Assembly (NCBI RefSeq): GCF_000590925.1
Contig: NZ_CP004372.1
Location: forward strand, 3,081,001 to 3,145,000
Reading direction: 5' to 3'
Origin: Roseibacterium elongatum DSM 19469
GTDB taxonomy: Bacteria > Pseudomonadota > Alphaproteobacteria > Rhodobacterales > Rhodobacteraceae
Length of the DNA stretch: 64,000 nucleotides
Below, piece after piece: positions 40,894-49,225 of this stretch. The translations under genes and the position numbers were made by a program. Within the stretch, counting starts at the first letter, position 1. The number at the start of each line of letters is the position of its first letter. A model generated the notes under the pieces. The model worked only from the letters and a program-made list of their open reading frames with translations, made no database searches and was not told where the DNA came from.

Positions 40894-41085
40894 ATACCAG
40901 TATTCATCAAGCTGCTGTGCGGCCCTCGTGGCTCGTGAGGCGGCTACTGCCGATGAACGCGTCCGGAGAGAGTACGAGATCTTGCTAGCCGAGTAGTACT
41001 TCCGAAGGTCTCGGGGCACCCTCCGCTCGAAATAGTAGATGTTGTTCTTGGTGAACGAAAAGGGGACCGAAATGTCATACGCCAT
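40894..41085 (-). pseudogene. Tyrosine integrase, N-terminal fragment
   Basis: 64 codons open with M-A-Y-D-I-S-V-P-F-S-F-T-K-N-N-I-Y-Y-F-E-R-R-V-P-R-D-L (written in two parts: the first twelve residues, then the F-E-R-R-V-P domain), the N-terminal DNA-binding region of island-type phage integrases. The frame ends abruptly at the IS junction after L-D-E-Y-W-Y, and no catalytic domain follows on the other side of the IS. Its start lies 60 bp from the partial tRNA-Thr copy, the usual position of an integrase beside its att site. Inactive. Confidence 0.8.
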
Positions 41086-41146
41086 GTCCTACGCCCGCGC
41101 AGTTTCCACAGTAAACTGAGGGATATCAATGCGTTGGCGAGATGAG

Positions 41147-41201
41147 TGGTGCCCCCAGAGAGACTCGAACTCCCGACCCTCTGATTACAAATCAGATGCT
41201 C
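41147..41201 (-). repeat. Partial tRNA-Thr copy (55-bp att repeat)
   Basis: Exact 55-bp duplicate of the 3' half of the tRNA-Thr gene (52390-52444), from the anticodon arm to the CCA end, in the same orientation. It lacks the 5' half, so it is not a functional tRNA. It is the scar left by site-specific integration into the tRNA gene. Confidence 0.93.
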
Positions 41202-41331
41202 GCTTTTCAGAAAGTCGCCCAAGGCCTTATTTTTATTATATTTTTCAGACTGTTAATGGAAATTTTTTTTTCAAAACAACTATAGCATTCCCGCTAATAC
41301 CGGCATTTTCCCATGCTTTCCCAACCCGAGA

Positions 41332-41348
41332 ACACACAGATTACACAT
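41332..41348 (+). repeat. 17-bp direct repeat, left end of island
   Basis: ACACACAGATTACACAT is found once here and once at 52307-52323, in the same orientation. The positions, just inside both att repeats, suggest arm-type integrase or excisionase binding sites. Surrounding DNA (41202-41448) is A/T-rich and shows no gene. Confidence 0.65.
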
Positions 41349-41448
41349 GGACAGTAACAAACCAATCTGGGCTAGAGAATTGTTTTCATTACAAACTTCA
41401 AACTGGGCCACTCTTAATCGAACGACGCACACACAACAAGGAGACTGA

Positions 41449-42051
41449 ATGCCCCCAAGAGACGCAAAAACTCCTCTCTCCCGCCTGATTGCAGAACGCC
41501 GTTTGGCACTGCACTTGTCCGAAAACGATCTGTTGATCCTTCTTGGGTACAAGGACCTCAACAAGGGCCGACAACGACTTGCTGCCTTCAACGATGCCCG
41601 GGGCTTGGAAGGTATCAAGCATCTTGAGAAGTCACTTGCCGAAGCACTTGGTATCGAGCGTGAGGTTGTCGGCATCGCTGCCCTCGAAACCCTGGCAATT
41701 GCTCAAGCTCGTGAAGCCCAACAGTACGCAGAGTCGTTCTTTCCACATGCGATCCTTCGAACGGAACAGATGGTTCCAAGTCAGATCACGTTCGCAGCCC
41801 TCTGTGGCACTGACCGAAAACGGGTCTTGAGATTTAGGAAAGGCTCGTCGCCTGTGACCTATGCGAGACAAGCGGTTGCGATGTTGCCGGACCACGTACC
41901 CTTCTACGGGAAGGTGCTCGGGTTTTGGGTCAACTACACACCGAACCGCGCAGTTGAGTACGATCGTAGCGGTCGACCTGTAGCAGAGTTGCATCGCGCT
42001 GTGAGGATTGGCACTGCCAAGCTCATAGGGCTGGAAGCAGGCCAAAAGTGA
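41449..42051 (+). CDS. Hypothetical island protein with HTH-like N-terminus
   Basis: A 200-residue protein of unrecognised family. A strong ribosome site AAGGAG (41438-41443) lies five bases before the ATG. Residues ~10-60 (S-R-L-I-A-E-R-R-L-A-L-H-L-S-E-N-D-L, then a basic helix) have the feel of a small helix-turn-helix, and residues ~110-150 hold T-F-A-A-L-C-G-T-D-R-K-R-V-L, which might be a second one. No signal peptide or membrane segment. Codon use is less GC-rich than the chromosome, in keeping with transfer. It could be an island control protein, but that is only inference. Confidence 0.6.
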   Translation: MPPRDAKTPLSRLIAERRLALHLSENDLLILLGYKDLNKGRQRLAAFNDARGLEGIKHLEKSLAEALGIEREVVGIAALETLAIAQAREAQQYAESFFPHAILRTEQMVPSQITFAALCGTDRKRVLRFRKGSSPVTYARQAVAMLPDHVPFYGKVLGFWVNYTPNRAVEYDRSGRPVAELHRAVRIGTAKLIGLEAGQK

Positions 42052-42147
42052 CTTGTGGTGGAAGTTGGGAGTCTCCGACACCTTGCGCTTTTATTTCTCG
42101 TCCTGCCGCTGCCCGGCCCGAACCCGACCTTGGGGCTGGATGAGCCC

Positions 42148-42246
42148 GCTGCGGCGCAGCTTCACCGAAGCGGCCATTCATGCAAGCCGTGGCATCACGT
42201 GGAGATCGAGTGTCGGCTGTGCGGACCAAGTGGACAATCCGCCATG
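42148..42246 (+). repeat. Dispersed non-coding repeat, copy 1
   Basis: Contains CGGCGCAGCTTCACCGAAGC then GGCCATTC and, about 50 bp on, GCGGACCAAG. A second copy at 44371-44470 shares this layout. The flanks 42052-42147 and 42247-42403 show no gene. Confidence 0.55.
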
Positions 42247-42403
42247 TCTTTTAAAGACAGCTTCGAAGCTGCCGTGTTACTTCGGGCGAGCGAGGACCCG
42301 GTGCCTGTCCACTTGGGACGGCGCCGGGCGGTTATCACATGGCGCGTGGCTCAGTTCCACTCGTTGAGTATGATCGGACCTGGTCGATGAACCAAAGAAC
42401 GGC

Positions 42404-44053
42404 TCACTCTGAAAAGCCCAACTTGTAGACGTGGATCTCGAATGTCGGGTGTTGATCCGCACCAACGACGCCAGGCCGCACATGACGATAGGTGGACCGC
42501 CAGTAAGGTTGGATTACGACCCCTTCTTCCTGCATGATGCGCTGCAACCGCTCCGAGAGCGCCCTCCGAGCATCTGCATCGGCAATCGAGAGAGCCTCTT
42601 GGAGCGTGGCGTCGAATTCCGCGTTGGCAAAGCCCGTTTCGTTCCATGCTTCACCTGAACGATAGGCCAGTGCCAGCACCTGCACGCCCAGCGGGCGTTG
42701 GGCCCAGTCGGTTGCGGAGAATGCGTAGTTCGTCCAGTCATTCCAGAACGTGTTGCCTGGGATTACTGTGCGGCGCACCGGTATGCCGGCATCGCGTAGT
42801 TGGGCCGCGACGGCGTCGCAGGTGTTGCGTCGCCAGTTGTCGTCGATTGAGATAAGTTCGTGCTCGAAATCGGACATGCCTGCTTCGGCCAACATCGCAA
42901 CTGCCTGTTCGGGATCAATTACCGGCGGGGGCAATTCGGCATATTCTGGATGGATCGGGCATACGTGATGGTTTTCAGCTACCTCGCCGCGACCGGCATA
43001 GCCGAGTTCGAGACACATCGCGTTCGAGACTGCCATTGCAAGCGCGCGCCGAACACGGACGTCAGCGTAGGGCCGCTCGCCGTCGATCTCCGCCAGTTGA
43101 TTGGTTCGCACCACAACCGTATTGGCCGTTACGGCCTCTGACCGTTCCCAACCGATCGAGTCCATGATGTCCACAAAATCGCCGAGCGACTCGTAGAGCA
43201 TGTCCACCTCGCCGGCATCCGCAGCGGCCATGTGGGCTGCCTGATCGGTCCCGTAATCGATATATTCGATCCGGTCCAAATACGGCCCACCAAAGACCTG
43301 CGTTCCCCACCAGACATGATCAGTATTTCGCACCAGCGACGACCGGATACCGACGGTGAGTTCTTCGGGGAGATAAGGGCCGGTGCCCTTGGGGTTGTCG
43401 AGCGGGTTGCCTGAGAAATCCTGCGGCACAATTGCGGCCGGATAATCAGAAAAGCCGGCAATAAGCGTGATGTCTGGCGTCTCCAGCGTAAGAGTTACGG
43501 TCGTATCGCCGGTAACCTCGATTGCGCCCTCGCGAGCCTGTCCGGTCTCGGGGTCGATTAGCGAAGACATCCGCGCGGCCATTGAGTTACCCTCGACGGA
43601 CTGGTCGCACCAGCGCGCTATGTTGTGGGCCACGTCCTCGGGAGTGAAGGGCGTTCCGTCGTTCCAGGTTACACCGGGTCTCACACGCAGGACATACTGC
43701 GTCGCGTCATCACTGACCTCCCAGCCTTCCAAAAGCATGGGGCGGAAGGATCCGTCGCGCTGGTATTCGACGAGGTATTCAAGCCATCCGCGCGAGTAGT
43801 TGGACATTTGTGGCCAGTCATAGGTGCGCGGGTCCTTCAGGGGGCGCACATCGGACTGGATGCGGATCGTCCCGCCCAGCACGGGCTGGGCGTGCACGAC
43901 GCCTGGTGCAGCAAGACCGATCAAGCCGTAGGCTGCGGCTGCAGAGACGCCAAGCGAGGTAGTCCGCGTGAGAAACTCGCGGCGCGAGAGCAATCCGGCA
44001 CGGTGTTCTTCCGCGAGATGGGCGGCGGCGGGATGAAGTGTCTTTCTGGTCAT
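42404..44053 (-). CDS. ABC transporter solute-binding protein, family 5, Tat-exported
   Basis: A 549-residue extracytoplasmic binding protein of the peptide/nickel/opine type. The N-terminus has a twin-arginine motif S-R-R-E-F-L-T-R followed by a hydrophobic A/L/G stretch and A-H-A-Q-type cleavage near residue 50, so export as a folded protein by Tat is likely. Domain signature: Y-V-L-R-V-R-P-G-V-T-W-N-D-G-T-P-F-T-P-E-D-V near 130-150. The usual DppBCDF-like permease and ATPase genes are absent on both sides, replaced by non-coding repeats, so it is an orphan and may work with a transporter elsewhere or be a relic. The frame is intact. Confidence 0.85.
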   Translation of the reverse strand: MTRKTLHPAAAHLAEEHRAGLLSRREFLTRTTSLGVSAAAAYGLIGLAAPGVVHAQPVLGGTIRIQSDVRPLKDPRTYDWPQMSNYSRGWLEYLVEYQRDGSFRPMLLEGWEVSDDATQYVLRVRPGVTWNDGTPFTPEDVAHNIARWCDQSVEGNSMAARMSSLIDPETGQAREGAIEVTGDTTVTLTLETPDITLIAGFSDYPAAIVPQDFSGNPLDNPKGTGPYLPEELTVGIRSSLVRNTDHVWWGTQVFGGPYLDRIEYIDYGTDQAAHMAAADAGEVDMLYESLGDFVDIMDSIGWERSEAVTANTVVVRTNQLAEIDGERPYADVRVRRALAMAVSNAMCLELGYAGRGEVAENHHVCPIHPEYAELPPPVIDPEQAVAMLAEAGMSDFEHELISIDDNWRRNTCDAVAAQLRDAGIPVRRTVIPGNTFWNDWTNYAFSATDWAQRPLGVQVLALAYRSGEAWNETGFANAEFDATLQEALSIADADARRALSERLQRIMQEEGVVIQPYWRSTYRHVRPGVVGADQHPTFEIHVYKLGFSE

Positions 44054-44370
44054 CAAAACCCTTTCGGTTCTGGAATGCGGGATTGTGCGTCCTTCAGGAT
44101 GAAACACCTCAGGCGTTGCGGGCCTGCGCAGGTTTCGAACGAACACATGTGACGTGCGTCACTGAGTGACGCGACTGGTTCATAGCTACCACCCTAGTGG
44201 GTACGCGACCTCTTATGGAAAAAACCAACCCGACCGCGACCATGCATCGCGCGAGCGGTGGCCTGAGTTCGAAGCAGAAGACCAACTTTCTTCCGCGGGA
44301 CGCTACGCGGCGGGACGCCTCTGACTCCCGCCCACATCGGTAGCGAAGAACCCAAAGCTGCCTTTCACCT

Positions 44371-44470
44371 AGTTGACCGTCGCTGCGGGGCAGCTTCCGT
44401 GAAGCGGCCATTCCTGGCTTCCGCAGAAAATTAGATGGTGACGGTCCGCAACGCGGACCAAGCGGACCCT
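44371..44470 (+). repeat. Dispersed non-coding repeat, copy 2
   Basis: CGCTGCGGGGCAGCTTC then GTGAAGCGGCCATTC and, about 45 bp on, GCGGACCAAGCGGACC. It replaces the 3' part of frcK, suggesting arrival or rearrangement at that point. 44054-44370 has no gene. Confidence 0.55.
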
Positions 44471-44479
44471 TGAGTTGCT

Positions 44480-44778
44480 CGGTTTCGCCTGACGAGATGC
44501 GTCCGACAAGATGAACGAACCCCACGCTGTCGAAGGTCTCAGTCGCACCCTTACGCTTCAATTGCCTTTCCCTTCGAGAACCCGGTTGTCGAGATGGAAG
44601 CCGTCCATGGGAAGGACGGCAGTGCTGAGAACTGCCTCTTGCAACGCGTAAGCAAGGCTCGCGGCAAACGTCGACTTGCCCGCCCCCGGCGGCCCGCCAC
44701 AGCCACCAGCCGCCTTGGCCCAGGCAGAGCGAGAGGACGCTGGAGGGCACGATTTACATCAGGCTGCGATGACATCAT
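44480..44778 (-). pseudogene. frcK: frcK-like kinase remnant
   Basis: Fragment of the nucleoside/nucleotide kinase-family protein that ends frcBCAK operons. Translated in pieces, it gives L-V-A-V-A-G, then (after adding one base near 44697) P-P-G-A-G-K-S-T-F-A-A-S-L-A-Y, the Walker A loop. P-M-D-G-F-H-L-D-N-R-V-L-E follows, then a second shift near 44575, and K-G-A-T-E-T-F-D-S-V-G-F before homology stops at the dispersed repeat. The C-terminal half is missing, so this one is a genuine pseudogene. Its start overlaps the end of frcA, as expected in the operon. Confidence 0.75.
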
Positions 44779-45535
44779 CGGGCTTCATCGCACCCGTCAT
44801 CAGGGCGACGGCGTCCGACATGGCGATCTGCTTGGGATCGACGAGGCAGAGGCGTTGGCCGAGACGGTGGATATGAATGCGGTCGGCCAGCTCGAAAACA
44901 TGGGGCATGTTGTGGCTGATCAGAATGATCGGGATGCCGCGCGCTTTCACATCTTGGATAAGTTCGAGCACCCGGCGGCTTTCCTTCACCCCGAGCGCCG
45001 CCGTCGGCTCGTCGAGGATGATGACCTTCGATCCGAACGCCGCAGCCCGCGCGACGGCCACGCCCTGCCGTTGACCGCCCGACAGGGTTTCCACGGCCTG
45101 GTTGATGTTTTGAATGGTCATCAGGCCAAGCTCGCTCAGCTTTTGCCGGGCGAATTTCTCCATGGCCGCACGGTCGAGCTGGCGCAGCAGCGTCCCCCGA
45201 AGCCCCGCCTTCCGCAACTCGCGGCCCATAAACATGTTGTCCGCGATCGACAGGGCCGGTGACATGGCGAGCGTCTGATATACGGTCTCGATCCCCGCCT
45301 CCCGCGCCTCGATGGGCGAGTTGAAATGGTAGGGCTTGCCGTCGAGATACATCTCGCCCTGGTCCACCTGGATCGCGCCCGAAAGCGACTTGATCATCAC
45401 CGACTTGCCCGCCCCGTTGTCGCCGATGACCGCCAGAATCTCGCCCGGCATTAGGTCGAAATCGCAGTGGTTGAGCGCGGTCACCTTACCAAAACGCTTG
45501 ACGAGGCCACGGGCCTTCAGGACCGGTTCCGTCAT
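44759..45535 (-). CDS. frcA: Fructose-type ABC transporter ATP-binding protein
   Basis: A 258-residue single-cassette ATPase of the CUT2 (ribose/fructose) class. Walker A is G-D-N-G-A-G-K-S, the signature is L-S-G-G-Q-R-Q-G-V-A-V-A-R-A, Walker B is V-I-I-L-D-E-P-T-A-A-L-G. A single ATPase domain, rather than the tandem form of RbsA, is typical of FrcA of Sinorhizobium. It overlaps the frcC stop by 4 bp. The substrate is assigned by operon likeness to frcBCAK and not proven. Confidence 0.88.
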   Translation of the reverse strand: MTEPVLKARGLVKRFGKVTALNHCDFDLMPGEILAVIGDNGAGKSVMIKSLSGAIQVDQGEMYLDGKPYHFNSPIEAREAGIETVYQTLAMSPALSIADNMFMGRELRKAGLRGTLLRQLDRAAMEKFARQKLSELGLMTIQNINQAVETLSGGQRQGVAVARAAAFGSKVIILDEPTAALGVKESRRVLELIQDVKARGIPIILISHNMPHVFELADRIHIHRLGQRLCLVDPKQIAMSDAVALMTGAMKPDDVIAA

Positions 45536-46584
45536 GCCGAGATCCTCCTGATCCATTGATCCACCGCGACGGCCGCAATGATCAGCATGCCAATGAGCAA
45601 GTTCGTCCATTGCGGGTCCGCCCCCGCCAACCGCAATCCCAGCGTGAAGACCCCGACGATTAGCGCGCCGAAGAGCGCGCCTAGGATTGAGCCCCGTCCG
45701 CCGAAAAGCGAGATGCCGCCGATCACGACCGCCGTAATGCTTTCGATGTTGGCCAGCTGGCCAGAGGTCGGAGAGACCGAGCCGATCCGTCCGATCAGGG
45801 CCCAGCCTGCGAACGCGCAGATCGTGCCTGCGAGGACGTAGACGGAAATCAGCGTGCCCTTTACGTTTACGCCGGCCAGTTCCGCCGCCTCGGGGTCGTC
45901 GCCCACGGCATAGACGTGTCGACCCCAGGCCGTGTGGCGCAGTGTATAGGCCAGCACCACCGCCAAGACCAGCATGAAGATCACGCCGTAAGTAAAGACG
46001 GCGCCGCCGATCTCCAGCCGCGTTCCGAAGAACTGCAGGAGAGGGGCATCAGCCTGGATGTCCTGGCTTCGGATCGTCTCGTTCCTGGAATAGAGGAAGT
46101 TCGCGGCCAGCACGATCTGCCACATGCCCAGCGTCACGATGAAGGGCGGCAGCCGCACATAGGCGACCAGAATACCACTTATCAGACCACAGCTTGCCCC
46201 GCAGATCAGGCCGCAGAGCACCGCGAGTTCCGGCGGCAGCCCGTATCGGAACGTGAATTGCCCCATCACGACCGAGGACAGGACCATCACCGCGCCGACG
46301 GACAGGTCGATCCCCGCCGTCAGGATGACGATGGACTGGGCCAGCGCGACGATGCCGATGATCTGCACCTGTTGAAGGATCAGCGTCAGGGCGAAGGGTG
46401 AGAGAAACCGTTCTCCCAAAGTGGCGCCGAAGACGACGACGGCGCCGATCAGAACCAGCAGAGGCACCAGCGACGGGGTGAGGTGTAGACGGTTCTGGAC
46501 CCGATATGCCAGCGTCGGCGCAGGCTGAACGAACTCGGCGAGCTGATCGTCGCGGTTCGCGGCGGCTTCGTAATTGTCGGACAT
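45532..46584 (-). CDS. frcC: Fructose-type ABC transporter permease
   Basis: A 350-residue inner-membrane permease of the CUT2 class with about ten helices. Diagnostic segments: G-I-D-L-S-V-G-A-V-M-V-L-S near residue 105, F-I-V-T-L-G-M near 160, Y-A-V-G-D-D-P-E-A-A-E-L-A-G near 235 and I-G-G-I-S-L-F-G-G-R-G near 290. It probably acts as a homodimer. Overlaps frcA by 4 bp; 90 bp separate it from frcB. Start ATG at 46584. Confidence 0.9.
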   Translation of the reverse strand: MSDNYEAAANRDDQLAEFVQPAPTLAYRVQNRLHLTPSLVPLLVLIGAVVVFGATLGERFLSPFALTLILQQVQIIGIVALAQSIVILTAGIDLSVGAVMVLSSVVMGQFTFRYGLPPELAVLCGLICGASCGLISGILVAYVRLPPFIVTLGMWQIVLAANFLYSRNETIRSQDIQADAPLLQFFGTRLEIGGAVFTYGVIFMLVLAVVLAYTLRHTAWGRHVYAVGDDPEAAELAGVNVKGTLISVYVLAGTICAFAGWALIGRIGSVSPTSGQLANIESITAVVIGGISLFGGRGSILGALFGALIVGVFTLGLRLAGADPQWTNLLIGMLIIAAVAVDQWIRRISA

Positions 46585-46674
46585 GGCGAGCGACCCGGTC
46601 TGTTGCAGTTGGAAAGCCCCGCCCACCGTAAGAACCGGCCGGCGGGGCGATCCGTCATGTATGAAGCGGACCGA

Positions 46675-47702
46675 TCAGCCCCAGCAGAGCGCGAGACCCT
46701 CTTCCGACGAGATCGAGGGCACGCCGTCAACAGGTGCGTCGGTGATCAGCGATACGCCGGTGTTGAAGAAGTCGAGCCCCGGCGACGTATCCGGCAGCGT
46801 GCCTTCCGTCGCGTACTGCACGATCGCCTCGATGCCGAGCCGCGCCATGTCGAGCGGATACTGCTGCGAGGTTGCGCCTATCACGCCCTCTGCGACGTTC
46901 TGGACGCCAGGGCAGCCGCCGTCGACCGATACGATCAGCACGTCGTTTTCGCGGCCGATCGCACGTAGTGCCTCGTAGGCGCCGGCGGCGGCCGGTTCGT
47001 TGATCGTGTAGACCACATTGATCGTCGGATCGATCGCCAGAAGGTTTTCCATGCCCTCGCGGCCGCCCTGCTCGGCGCCGCTCGTCACATCATGGCCGAC
47101 GATACGGGGATCGTCCTCGTCGCCCCAGCGGTTCGGATCGCCAAGGTCGATGCCGAAGCCTTCGAGGAAGCCCTGGTGCGCAGAACGCCGACGGTCGGCT
47201 GGCTTTCGTTGATGTTCAGAAGGCCGATGCGCGCGTCGGATGCGGCGTCGCCGAGCTGGCCCGCGGCCCAGGCGCCGATCAGGCGGCCGGCTTCGTAGTT
47301 GTCCGTCGCAAACGTTGCGTCAGCAGCGTCGGCGGGCGACAGTGGCGTGTCGAGCGCGATGACCAGAAGGCCAGCGTCGCGCGCCTGTTGCACCGCCGGC
47401 GTGATCGAGGACGTGTCGGACGCCGTCAGCAGGATACCCGATGCGCCTGACGCGATGCAGGTCTCGATCGCGGCGACCTGCGTTTCGTGGTCGCCGTCGA
47501 ATTGGCCGGCGAAGGTCATCAACTCGGTGCCCAGCTCCTCCGCCGCGGCGGTCGCACCTTCCCGCATCTTTACAAAGAAGGGGTTGGTATCCGTTTTCGT
47601 GATTAGGCAGGCCGATACGTCGCCATGCGCATCCGCAAGGGCGGCACCGCTCGTCGCCAATGCCAGCGCGCTGCCCAACAGCGTGCATTTCGCCATTTTC
47701 AT
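46675..47702 (-). CDS. frcB: Fructose-type ABC substrate-binding protein, frameshifted near 47183
   Basis: Periplasmic binding protein, about 342 residues when corrected. Signal peptide: [16 protein letters not shown] then D-A-H-G, cleavage near residue 24. The mature part matches Frc[15 protein letters not shown] and [10 protein letters not shown]. One C is missing near 47183; restoring it reads [14 protein letters not shown] and leads into [14 protein letters not shown]. First gene of the operon, divergent from a ROK regulator. Confidence 0.85.
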
Positions 47703-47783
47703 GGTTTTCTCCTCCACTGTTCTTTCGGCCCTCCCTGGCCGGATGGTGTGACTCTCTACGGCTCGAGCTTCTCCTGTCAATAT

Positions 47784-47802
47784 ATAACTTCCAGAGAGTT
47801 AT
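47784..47802. promoter_or_regulatory. Probable ROK-repressor operator
   Basis: ATAACT (47784-47789) and AGTTAT (47797-47802) form a perfect inverted repeat with a 7-bp centre, midway between the frcB and frcR starts. It stands out as A/T-rich in GC-rich DNA, and would let FrcR control both frcBCA and itself. Confidence 0.6.
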
Positions 47803-47804
47803 TT

Positions 47805-49055
47805 ATGATTGTAGTATCGGCAGGTAGTCGTCGCTCACCTATCAGGTTCGTTAAGCCAATGGCATCTCATGACCGTCAGAACGCCCACGAAAACGCGCAC
47901 TACGGGGCCAACCAGCAAGGGACAAGGGAGCGTAACGAACGTCTTATCCTGACACTCCTGCGCCGGACGCCGGGGCTGGCGAAGGCTGAAATTGCGCGGC
48001 GAACGGGCCTGTCGGCACAAACGGTTTCTCGCCTAATCGCCGCGCTTGAGAACGATGGCCTCATATTGCGCGGCGCACCGCAGCGCGGCCGTGTCGGTCA
48101 GCCCTCGATCCCGCTGTCACTCGATCCAGAGGGCGCCTTCTTTTTTGGACTCAAGGTGGGCCGGCGGTCGGCAGAACTGGTAGCGACGGATTTCTTGGGC
48201 CGGATTGTCGGGCGCGAAAAACAGATCTACGACTACCCCGACTTCACCACAGTACTCGAGGGCTGTTTTAAGGCGATCAATCGGCTGATCGAACGCCTCG
48301 GTCCAGCGCGCGCAAGGCGGCTGGCGGGCCTCGGTATCGCGATGCCCTTTCATCTTTGGGAATGGGCGCCGCGTATCGGTGTGCCAAACGACGCCATGTC
48401 AGACTGGAAAACGCGGGATCTGAAATCCGAGCTGGAGCGACACCTTTCGATACCTGTCTTCCTTCAGAACGACGCCACAGCGGCCTGCAGTGCCGAACTC
48501 GTCTTCGGCGACACCTCACGCCCGCCGAATTTCGCAAGCTTCCACGTCGCGTTTTTTATTGGAGGGGGGCTCGTGCTGCGCGGTTCGATCTACGCAGGTG
48601 CGCACGGTAACGCAGCCGGTTTCGGTCCGCTCCCCGTGCCCGACAGCACGGGCCGGATGCACCCCCTGATCGACGCGGCGTCCCTATCGAATCTCGAGCG
48701 ACGGCTGCTGGAGAACGGCGTAGATTCCCAACAGATCTGGATGGATCCCGAAGGCTGGTCGATCCCCGAGCATCTGTTGCTGGATTGGACCGAAAACGCG
48801 GCTTTCGCGCTCGCCCAGGCCGTCCGCGCCACGCAAACGGTGCTCGACCTCGACGCGATACTGATCGATGGCTGGCTTCCCCGCAATCTGCGCGCAGCCC
48901 TTACCGATGGCGTACGGGCGGAGCTTGAGCAGATCGACATGACGGGAATGGCCGTGCCTGCGATCACTGCTGGCACGATAGGCGCGGACGCGCGAACGCT
49001 TGGCGCTGCGAGTCTACCGCTTACAGCCCGCTTCCTTGTCGAACTGCCGGATTAA
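47805..49055 (+). CDS. frcR: ROK-family transcriptional regulator of the frc locus
   Basis: A 416-residue regulator (from the first ATG; an alternative start is 47859). N-terminal MarR-like helix-turn-helix: L-A-K-A-E-I-A-R-R-T-G-L-S-A-Q-T-V-S-R-L near residues 55-75. The rest is a ROK sugar-kinase-like domain with the N-D-A-T-A-A segment near 220, but G-A-H-G-N-A-A-G-F-G replaces the zinc-rich kinase loop, so it is a sensor, not an enzyme. Divergent from frcB, with a dyad between them. Function as the fructose-responsive repressor is inferred from the frcR-frcBCAK layout. Confidence 0.85.
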   Translation: MIVVSAGSRRSPIRFVKPMASHDRQNAHENAHYGANQQGTRERNERLILTLLRRTPGLAKAEIARRTGLSAQTVSRLIAALENDGLILRGAPQRGRVGQPSIPLSLDPEGAFFFGLKVGRRSAELVATDFLGRIVGREKQIYDYPDFTTVLEGCFKAINRLIERLGPARARRLAGLGIAMPFHLWEWAPRIGVPNDAMSDWKTRDLKSELERHLSIPVFLQNDATAACSAELVFGDTSRPPNFASFHVAFFIGGGLVLRGSIYAGAHGNAAGFGPLPVPDSTGRMHPLIDAASLSNLERRLLENGVDSQQIWMDPEGWSIPEHLLLDWTENAAFALAQAVRATQTVLDLDAILIDGWLPRNLRAALTDGVRAELEQIDMTGMAVPAITAGTIGADARTLGAASLPLTARFLVELPD

Positions 49056-49225
49056 CCGACATCATTAATCTCGAACGATCCAACCAGGACGTCGGAGCAT
49101 CAGCCGTGTTGATTGTTGGTGCGGCGTCGGCAACCGCAGCCTGCAATTCATGAGTCCGCTACGGGCTTACCGCAACGCGACGAAAGGCCGGTTCAGCTCT
49201 TGAGCGGAATTGCAGCCCAGCACAA

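Noticed and set aside
41147-41201. A second tRNA-Thr gene
   Set aside because: Only the 3' 55 bp is present; the acceptor 5' strand and D-arm are missing.
44109-44750. 213-aa open frame near the frc locus
   Set aside because: It is an accidental frame across the frcK remnant and the dispersed repeat; only a short stretch (K-G-A-T-E-T-F-D-S-V-G-F) is real frcK sequence.
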